Below are positions 8,457-16,225 of a DNA stretch of 16,225 nt, piece after piece. Below the pieces are notes generated by a model, which was not told the DNA's origin, ran no database searches, and saw only the letters and a list, made by a program, of their open reading frames with translations. Origin of the DNA: Paraglomus occultum (taxonomy: Eukaryota; Glomeromycota; Glomeromycetes; Paraglomerales; Paraglomeraceae); the NCBI GenBank assembly GCA_910592205.1, contig CAJVPJ010000815.1, forward strand, positions 1-16,225. The letters run 5' to 3'. A program made the translations under genes and the position numbers. Positions within the stretch are counted from its first letter, which is position 1. Every line of letters starts with the position of its first letter.

Positions 8457-8568
8457 TTAGGTGTCGGATTGATTATCTCGCCCGAGATGTGCAGGTAGCA
8501 GGTAAAATTGTAACAGCGCAGTATAAAGGAGTGAAACTGCGCGTGTTATTCAAAAGAGATTTAGGTTA
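8457..8568. promoter_or_regulatory. 112-bp candidate bidirectional promoter
   Basis: This is the whole interval between the ATG of the 7TM gene (minus) and the proposed ATG of the small gene (plus). It contains the perfect palindrome atctcg-cc-cgagat at 8475-8488, a GC-containing inverted site in AT-rich DNA that could bind a dimeric regulator, and gtataaag at 8521-8528, which could act as a TATA element for the plus-strand gene about 40 bp before its ATG. It is shared control only if the small gene is real. Confidence 0.35.
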
Positions 8569-8983
8569 ATGGTGATGATGAGCGAGAGTGGACAGAGCGT
8601 TGACGCACTCTTTGATAAGAAAAGATGGGGCAAAATCAATTCGCCTTTTTCTTACTCCGGGTAAGGTAAGGTAATTTCGTGGTGATCGTAGATGTGTTTC
8701 AGATGTGATTGAACGTTCTTGAAACATAAAATATTGGTATGCGTTTTCTTCCTCTTCTTACTTTTTCCCTTTAGCTCGATCCCTCCCCGATTCAGTTTTG
8801 TTCTTTTTGTTATTCTGCAGACGACACAGTCGTCAATCTCCGTTAAATCTACCAGCGATTTACGTCCACACCAGAACTAAAAAAAGTATTCTCCTTGTCC
8901 AGTTTAATGGGAGTCGAGAGAAACAGAATAATCGTGCTGGCGAAGAGGAGCAACAGGATTCTTATAAGGGACACAGAAAGTAA
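8569..8983 (+). CDS. Small two-exon gene, 84 residues, unrecognised
   Basis: Exon 1 is 8569-8660 (30 codons plus two bases) and ends tactccgg|gtaagg. Exon 2 is 8821-8983 and begins after a long pyrimidine tract ending ttctgcag. The two-base remainder plus one base restores the frame exactly, giving 84 residues to the TAA at 8981-8983. The N-terminal part is acidic then basic (SESGQSVDALFDKKRWGKI); the C-terminal part is polar and charged (QNNRAGEEEQQDSYKGHRK). No membrane segment or known motif is seen. ATG 8569 is the first after an in-frame TAA in the shared promoter. The open frame extending left from exon 2 to 8798 is the pyrimidine tract read as codons. A rival acceptor at 8774 would give a different C-terminus. 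It could be chance, but splice signals and phase agree. Confidence 0.45.
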
Positions 8984-10175
8984 TGCTTAATAATAATGAT
9001 ATATTGTGGTTGCTCTCACATTTTGATATCACAAGTGTATAACAAATGATGCAAGATTTGGACATCGGGCAAAATCTGGTATGATGTGCGAGAGATAGTG
9101 TTTCAGCTGGGTGATAAATGGCAAATAGAGTTACCCGAATAATAGAGATTATACGCTATATACAGTATATCATATTACACAACATTCCAAATAAGTGTTT
9201 ATTTGCCATTCTTGTTCAAAATCTCATGAATATTATATATTATTATTTATACTGTCCAAAGTTTATTATGCATCAAATTACGATCACTCACTTATGTGCT
9301 TGTACAAACATCCAATACTGGCTTGATTTTCGAAATAGACATTCATTATTGCTTGCATAAAATAAGTCTGTAACATTCCTTAACCGTCTGGGAACGACAA
9401 TTACATGTAATTTTGCTCGCAGTCTAGATTTTTATGGTCAATAAGTTAATAACAGAAAAGAAATGATATAACAAATTGGATTAAATATTGTTAATTAGAA
9501 ACTGTAACGGCCCACTGTAGACAATTGGGACCGTAATTCTGATTTAATTAAAAAAAAACCTTTCATTTTCATCGCCTGCTTACGTTTTATAAATCATTTT
9601 ACACCCGACAGCGGGCTTGTAGAGAGAGCGTAATTTGCCAGATGTCAAAAAGCTAGCTCTTAAAGGCGCTGTTTTTGACAAAAGTGTGCAACATTAAATG
9701 GCGGGGAAATATCACATTGTATGAGTTAACATTGTCGAAAGCGTACTATTCTAAATTAGTGATGGGCTTGGCGCCGAGTCAGGAAAATCGTTGGACACAG
9801 GAAAATAAAGGAACAAAGACTTGTTCATTTTAACATTCTTCAACATCTATGTAACAAGATAATCAATACCCTGCGCTACATACAGTTCAGAATGCTTACA
9901 TCGAATGAACTACCGCCACCACATTGACAGAATGAGACCGTCTATAGGTTTGTATTGCCTTAATGGTTGACCGAAAATTCTTGTTCGAAGAATGTTTTTT
10001 GTAGCATTGTCTAAAGGCGTACTGGCATCTACAGTTGTAAGCTCATTGAGCCCAACATGTATTTATTGTTACTACTTGGGAAATCATTTGTCGAATACAG
10101 TACAAAATTTATTTCGGCCGAGATGCTGGGATTTCTCGAGCTCGCAGTCTTGTCTTTAGCGTCGCATCACTCTTA

Positions 10176-10195
10176 GACTATGTATAGACATAGTC
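10176..10195. repeat. Perfect 8-bp stem hairpin
   Basis: gactatgt and acatagtc flank a four-base loop (atag). There is no poly-T run after it, and no adjacent gene that it could terminate or regulate. Confidence 0.7.
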
Positions 10196-10716
10196 AATGA
10201 TAGAAATTTGTCATTTGTATGACAGGACAGTTTGCAAAGAATATCAATAAAATTCGTTCAATAGCCATGCCATGTAATTGACTAATTGGATTCATTATCG
10301 TTATCAATATTATCGTGCCAAGAGTAAAAATACATTGATATTTCTGGTCGAATTTCCATATTTACCATTGTATTTATAAGTCTTACGTTTCGCTAATGCG
10401 ACAGGACTTCTTAATGTACGTTCCATTTCGAATGATGCTGCTTAACAGAAAACGTTTGCCATGTTTGGCAACACTTCGTTATAATGAAGCGAATAACACT
10501 GCAGCTTGCAATCGTCTAAGCCTTGTACGTGAGTACTAATTTACCGAGATGACACAATTAACTTGCTCAATAATGGTAAAGCATATTAATATACTAAACT
10601 TGTGAGACTTGTGTCAACGCTGCAATGCATACCAATCGCACGAGATGTGACACAGTGCACCAAATACAAGATATTAATAACTATAAATGGTATATAAGAT
10701 TACTATGTAAACGTAA

Positions 10717-10740
10717 AGTTAATACCTATTGGTATTAACT
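10717..10740. repeat. Perfect 10-bp stem hairpin
   Basis: agttaatacc and ggtattaact flank the loop tatt. It lies in gene-free AT-rich DNA and could be a remnant of a miniature inverted-repeat element, but no terminal repeats or target duplication are seen around it. Confidence 0.75.
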
Positions 10741-12277
10741 ATTTCATAGAAACTGTCAACCTGAAGAATGATAAGAAGGAAACTGTACCAAATACCTTTT
10801 ATATTAAATAGTTTCGCGATTATAAAGAAGAGTGAAATGCAAAGTTATGAATTATAGAAAACAAAGTTCAAAGCTTAAAAATTATATTATAATGATGATA
10901 AAACTATTTTTAGTTCTGCCAGTTTTAACAAGTTAATAACCATAACGGCAACCTGAATTTGGGAACACTAAGATCAAATGTATTTGAATCATAATTTTTT
11001 AAGCAAAATATATGAACATTTTCAGATAATTGATTACTCCAACTTGACACCCATATCGAATTTGGATGTTATACACGTAATTTGACATTTATTCTCATTT
11101 GCGTTAGTAAAAGAAAACAACTCTAACTACATATTACCATCAAAACCATGTTACGTGTTCCTTAGTGTTTTTGTTTAGCTTTTGTCTGATTCAAAAAATA
11201 ATGTCTATTCCTTCTCGATTATCTTTTACGTCTGTTCGCGAACAAATATTTAGCAATGTCATCTATATTTCTAATTATTGGTTGGTTCCTTTTTGTTAAA
11301 GTTTTGCTTAATTTCTGGCACGTTTTTGGAATATCTGAATGAAGAACTTTTGGTTTTCAAATAAGCCTCTAATGCTAGCGTTATAAGCTAAGCCGCAAAC
11401 TAATGTCACTTTAACTGTTAACAAATATTTTGTAACTGGTTCTTAATCACATACAGTAACTGAATTTGTTCACAAATAGTTTCAATCTTGCTCACAAGCA
11501 TTTTTTAAATAAATTAACCAGTAAAGAAATGTAATAAATTTTTAGGGAATTGGAGTACGTACGATTATTATTATGTCAGATGTATTTTATCCTTTCCGCC
11601 AAGTTTGTTTTAATGTGCAAACAAGACGCGGATAAATAGAATCTATTTCAAAGTCGGCATTTGTCATCGATTAGTAATTTATATAAACAAAATGCTATAA
11701 AAATGTTTTAACTTTCCTCGTTCATGTGGTTAAGTTATTGCTTATTATTATTATTATGAGCTTAGCTATTTCTGACCAATTCTTGATGTAACGTTAGACA
11801 AATACAATAATATTATAGTTATGATCTAAGTTTTTAAAACAGAATGCGACAATCGAATTACCATTATTAATTGGTATTCGGGACAACAGATTCGTCCAAA
11901 GACGAAATAATCACGTGTAAGTAAATAAACTAATGAGCTTGGAGCGTTTAGACATATAGACAACAACAACATCTTATCTGGGGCAGATTGCCAGACAAAG
12001 TGAACGTTTTACTATGCGAGAGACTGATGTGGCTAAAAGTTGACCAATACTAATAGTCTTACACGCGATGGGTCAAGCTCTTCTCATTATTGCCTGAGTG
12101 CGATTATCGATTATACAAATTGTAATTGTATTATCCATTACGCATACGGCCCGCCACGATAATCACATGTCTAGACGATTATTCTCGACTCTCCGTATTC
12201 ATTCTGAGATTCGAGGAAGCTTAACCCAACGAGTATAGTTCGAGCACTTTGCATGGTGTCATGTCAAACTGCTACTC

Positions 12278-12701
12278 TTAGTTCAGTATTAAGACATTGA
12301 CTCTTCGCAAGGCGTCCGTCGACATAGCCTCGTTCCAAAAATCATGTTCCCATAAGCATATTAGTGAATGTATGTCATTACGATTGATCTGACGCATTAT
12401 TTCCGCTAATACGTGTTTTGCTATAAACATATGAATATCAACCTCTCAGAGTGATACACATTTGTATTTGGTTTAAACCACGAACGATCTCCGTCGCTTT
12501 TCTCTCGCCCCTTGCATTAACTTCATGTGGGCGATGTGTAAGGGGGTGACTATGCGCCACAAATACTAGACCAAGTTTGCGCGCCATTGCTTTACGTTTC
12601 ACCATCTTTACCGATTTGCCAAATTTCGTCATTAAATATTTCGTCTCATCATAAATAGCCCCACATGACTTTCCTACGGACGTGCGACTATCTCTTAGCG
12701 C
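12278..12701 (-). pseudogene. GC-richer island with two abutting broken minus-strand frames
   Basis: Frame 1 is open from 12701 to the TGA at 12438 (87 codons; first ATG at 12632, giving 64 residues). Frame 2, one base out of register, is open from 12445 and has ATG at 12430, giving 50 residues to a TAA at 12278. They overlap by eight bases, so one frameshift there would make about 140 continuous codons. Base composition and third positions are visibly richer in G and C than the flanks. Frame 1 is basic (FGKSVKMVKRKAMARKLG), frame 2 more globular (CLWEHDFWNEAMSTDALRR). I recognise no family. It is either a decayed gene, possibly captured from elsewhere, or chance. Confidence 0.3.
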
Positions 12702-15598
12702 TCACATTCGACATATACTAATACAGTGTACAAAGAAATACTACCCGTGTTACAATAAACAAAATTACTTAGAACTACCCAATGGTTTATCGTATAACAA
12801 TTACCTCCAACTAATTAACAACCGTCTGTTCAATTCTATTCGAATTAAAGTTTAATAGATCTCGATTGGCTTAATATCTGGTCTATAATCATAAATTTGA
12901 GCCCTCCCCTGTAATACAAGCATTTTAGCAAAGAGGATAATGAATGGTTTTTCTTCCGGCTCGATAATTGCGTTACGATCTAGAACATCAACTTCTTTTC
13001 ACGACAATAACGCCATTTGTATAATCATAGATTTTTGGTTAAAAATTTACGTCAAAGTGTATCATTCAGAAATATCTGTGACGATGCTGCGCATTGACAA
13101 GTTGGAGCAACACTATCATTTAATCAACTGTCAGTATAAGGATTTTAAATAAAGCCACGACATGTATTTCTGTGTATTAACGAATTTATATAAGTGTTCA
13201 GGTTATATCGTTTAGCTAACGAGTACAGCCGGATAAATTTTATACCTTAGATTTGAAGACAACCGTGATTGCAAAAACATTTGCATGTTTTTCCAGGCAA
13301 ATAAATTAAAGTTTTCAAAGCCAAACTGTTTTAATTGTTAGTAGATGCTTACTGAGTTAATTTGAAATTTAATACTCCCCGCCCCAAACAAACAAGTTTT
13401 TATCATCAACAACTAACTTTATTCTTTAATAAAAGGTAGAAATACTGGTAGTTTTATCCATGTTAGAAAGGATATATTTGAATGTTTATATTAACTGTTT
13501 AAATTAATATAATAATAAACATTTTTGCTTTAGGCAACTGTATATCTCAAAGGTTAGGTCAAAAAATGTGTATATACTTAAAATTTTGCTTGTACATAGT
13601 ATATCATAAATTCTGATTGCTTCTAACAAAGTTTTCAAACATCTTGTATGTTTCTCTAGAGCTCATGTTTTTTGTTATATTCACCAGGGCTACGTCTATG
13701 TGCCCTTTGGAATAGTAGTAAAATTAACTAAAAGGTTTCGCAAAATTTGATTAGAAACGTGTAGATATATAAACTTTAAGATTTTGTGGCCAAATTTACG
13801 GATATTTTCTAAGATAAGACGTGGCACTTAGTACCGTGTGCCTATTTAAAATGTCCTATACCCTTGCCTATAATGTTCTTGAAAAAATCATTGTCTATCC
13901 AGATAGGTATGTTATGAGTAAAATTATTATATTTACTCCGAGTCTCCATAGTAATAGGGGATATTCTCAATTACGAGGAGGAGGTTCAAACAAGATGTAC
14001 AAATTTTTTATTTACATAATAAGCTTTAATTTAGCTGTTCCCCGTTTCTTCAAAAGCATCTTCTTTAATCTCTATAAAACATCTCAGCCTTCTACGCCAA
14101 CTCTGAATCCGAATACTCTTATTAATTTTATAGTATAGAAAGCTCTTAAATTAAACTTTTTTTAACTCTTGAAAATGTAAAGTAGTTGTACAGAGCTAGA
14201 CTAAGATCATAAAAAAGTGAGGAAGCAATATACGGTATAATAACTCGTTTTTTCCAAAATGCTTAGTGATAACTTTGAATTGTGATGTCGTATTGTAGGC
14301 ATATGAGGGGTTTTATTTAACATATTAATATGTTTTTTGACAAATTTCATAATGCAAAGTCGTCTCAATACTTTCAAAGTTAATATGAGGGTGGTTTACT
14401 CTTACTAATACCTTCAATAATATAAATGTTCGAAAGTGTAACAACTTTCAGGACGAAGAGTCTATCTTTGATGTTTTATTGTCAATGCTTTAATCCAGCA
14501 GTTTAGATAGTGTCTTATTTCCTCTAACAGTAATTAGTTCTCTGTAATTGTCGTCGGCCATTTTACATTTGCCAGCGCACACTCAAGATAGTTCATTTTT
14601 GACTTGCGAATAAAACTTTTCATCGTCTTTAATAGACAAGTTTCAAAATTTTTTCCTCAAACTAAATGAGCCAACTTTTTATCCTTAATTGAATGCGACT
14701 CGAGTCTTATAAAATTATTTGACTAAGCGATGGTAATAAGAGGTTGCTGAGATAATTATGCTGTTTCAAACTTTTTGAACTTTTTACGTACATATAATAA
14801 TAGTCTGTCAAGTTTATAATAAAAATAATAATAATTAAAGTAGAGCAATTAATCATTGTTTTATTATTATTATTACATTTTTAAATTCAAAACTGCTAAA
14901 AACTTGCTATTATAAACAATATTTCAATGTGAAAAATAGTTAAATTATTAAATTGTACCGTGTACAGAATTTGCTAATCGTCGTTTTCAAGCTTACATTA
15001 GTTTTAAATAATCAAAACTCAAGCTAAAAATTAAATACAACTGGATGTTAACAATAATAATTATGGAATTAATTCATGAGCAATTAAGCAGTTACATTAC
15101 AAATGTATGTTTTGTTGTCTACAGAGTACATGAAGCAATTTTAGTAAATGAAAAAATTTTTGTATTTATTAATTTCTGTGTAAACTATGTGGAGTGGCAA
15201 GGGATATAGAACTAACTATTAAAATTTCTGGCAAAGATTGTTATTTTAAACTTTAATGCAAGGAATTGTTTGCAGTGTTGCTATACTATAACTTTTGTTA
15301 CACTATAAATGAACCAATCTTTTATGAATCAGCGAACCGTCACGTCAATAATAGGATTACCGCTTCGGTAAGTAGCGATAATTATTCCGTAATCAGCCTT
15401 GTCATTCACTTTCTTGTCGGTACGAACTAAGCCTAATAATCGTTATTAGACTAGTTGGTTGCAGTAATATAAAACTTGGTTAATATTACCTTTATGTCTT
15501 AATACAGTAATATCTGAGATTTGCTAATATAAGAAAATTACCAGCGTTATTGGCAAAACAAATGTTATATCTGAATTTGAAACTGTTTTAGTTCAAAA
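12702..15598. other. Gene-free AT-rich region
   Basis: About 2.9 kb without a supported gene. Frames of 70 codons (12940-13152) and 105 codons (13821-14138) on the plus strand have AT-driven composition (I, N, F, Y, K) and no recognisable motif. TAA/TTA-type microsatellites occur at 14824-14876. A small hairpin (ttaccg-ctt-cggtaa) lies at about 15358-15372. Confidence 0.5.
14818..14876. repeat. AAT/ATT microsatellites forming an inverted pair
   Basis: A run of AAT units (about 14824-14836) and a run of ATT units (about 14860-14875) face each other about 24 bases apart and could fold into an AT hairpin. Such pairs form easily from simple repeats. Confidence 0.6.
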
Positions 15599-15788
15599 TC
15601 TGGACAACCTCCGTCCAGAATTCAGTTCTGAACCCAGACGCCTCAATTATCTCAGTCTGGAACTGAGACAAGATGCTAACTGAGGTACAACAAAACAAAG
15701 TTGCGCTCTGTAAATCTGAACCGTATACCTCACTTTGGGACTCGTCTCAGTTCTGAACTGAGATAACTGAGATGGAGGTACAACAAAC
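15599..15788. repeat. Compact cluster of inverted and direct repeats
   Basis: 15642-15672 is an imperfect inverted repeat of 15741-15771 (26 of 31 bases complementary). Inside the right arm ctcagttc-t-gaactgag is itself a palindrome. A further stem, tctggac and gtccaga with a seven-base loop, lies at 15599-15619. The string gaggtacaacaaa occurs at 15682-15694 and 15775-15787, following an aactgaga core at 15661 and 15756. This mix of nested palindromes and direct copies fits a miniature transposable element or an array of protein-binding sites. No ORF is associated. Confidence 0.75.
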
Positions 15789-16225
15789 TATTTATAGTGC
15801 TAGCTCAAAAACATTATTTTGAAAATTTACTCCAAATATATAAATTTAATTAAACTTATTAACAAAATTAATAGGAAAAAATGCAAATTGCTAATTAAAC
15901 CAATATGAAACTAAAGTATTTAAACAAAAAAAATCTTTGCACAAAAAAAGCAGGCTTAAACGTTCTATAGTTGTTTAAGAGTTTTATAATATAGCTAACA
16001 TACTTTAGATAGTCTTATGCGCAATCTATATAACCTTGTAATTCTAATAAAAGAGACTGTAATTCTCAATTGTCACAAAGATTGAAACATGTCTGTTATG
16101 TTATTATTATTTTATGTATAAGTCTGCTATTAACGTATCTTCAGACTATCTTTTGTTGATATTATTAATACGTTTTTTCTAAATTCTTTACTGAATTTAC
16201 TGTATCATATCGAGATTTGACTGTA
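15789..16225. other. AT-rich right end, nothing recognised
   Basis: I see no coding frame, RNA gene or repeat beyond simple AT and TTA runs, and no obvious match of the right-hand end to another place in the window, unlike the left end. Confidence 0.5.

Larger units (their letters stand above)
8984..12277. other. Gene-free AT-rich region
   Basis: About 3.3 kb with no supported gene. The 80-codon frame at 9118-9360 is Ile/Tyr-rich and looks accidental. Coding-like patches without start or family are a plus-strand frame 9657-9833 and a minus-strand frame 10062-9910. Hairpins are listed separately. No transposase, reverse transcriptase or tRNA signal is visible. Confidence 0.55.

Noticed and set aside
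8798-8820. Leftward extension of exon 2 of the small gene to an ATG at 8798
   Set aside because: These bases are the pyrimidine tract and acceptor (ttctgcag), read as Phe/Leu codons.
9118-9360. 80-codon plus-strand ORF
   Set aside because: Ile/Tyr/Asn-rich, no motif; expected by chance in AT-rich DNA.
9657-9833. 58-codon plus-strand open frame without an early ATG
   Set aside because: Only a 23-codon ATG frame at its end and no homologue recognised; chance is sufficient.
12940-13152. 70-codon plus-strand ORF
   Set aside because: No recognised motif; composition like the surrounding DNA.
13821-14138. 105-codon plus-strand ORF
   Set aside because: The longest frame of the desert, but about one of this length is expected by chance here; Ile/Asn/Phe-rich with no domain.
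15599-15788. CRISPR-like array
   Set aside because: Repeats are few, unequal and nested palindromes without regular spacers; eukaryotic gene context.

Overview
The window looks like nuclear DNA of a filamentous fungus. Genes are split by GT-AG introns of about 80 to 360 bp, UTRs and spacers are strongly AT-rich, and two of the genes belong to conserved families with fungal members (Vps68 endosomal membrane protein; Lsb1/Pin3/Csh3 SH3 protein). An AT-rich early-diverging fungus, perhaps Mucoromycota/Glomeromycotina, is my guess only; no marker gene here fixes it.

Layout, left to right. The first 77 bases are an exact reverse-complement copy of 6023-6099 and stop abruptly, which looks like an assembly graph end. 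Bases 78-2259 hold no intact gene, but the minus strand between about 345 and 1138 carries several coding-like fragments, including an in-frame 93-base tandem duplication. A five-exon VPS68/TMEM50 gene lies on the plus strand (2260-3595). It converges on a four-exon SH3-domain gene on the minus strand (5906 down to 4189). After a 1.5 kb spacer comes a single-exon seven-transmembrane protein on the minus strand (8456-7428). Only 112 bp from its start, on the plus strand, a small two-exon gene (8569-8983) can be assembled from perfectly phased exons. From 8984 to the end (about 7.2 kb) I find no convincing gene: it is AT-rich DNA with hairpins, a GC-richer island with broken minus-strand reading frames (about 12278-12701), and a compact cluster of inverted and direct repeats (15599-15788).

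Functional reading. VPS68 (late endosome to vacuole sorting) and the SH3 protein (control of WASP/Las17-driven actin assembly in yeast relatives) both concern endocytic traffic, but they are convergent and separately promoted, so I infer no operon-like link. The 7TM protein has the loop-charge pattern of a GPCR-like receptor with a long cytosolic tail; its family is not recognised. The most useful results are the exon models, which join pieces that simple open frames miss, the unannotated small divergent gene, the uncertain C-terminus of the SH3 gene, and the exact 77-bp inverted duplication at the left edge. I see no new multi-gene system.
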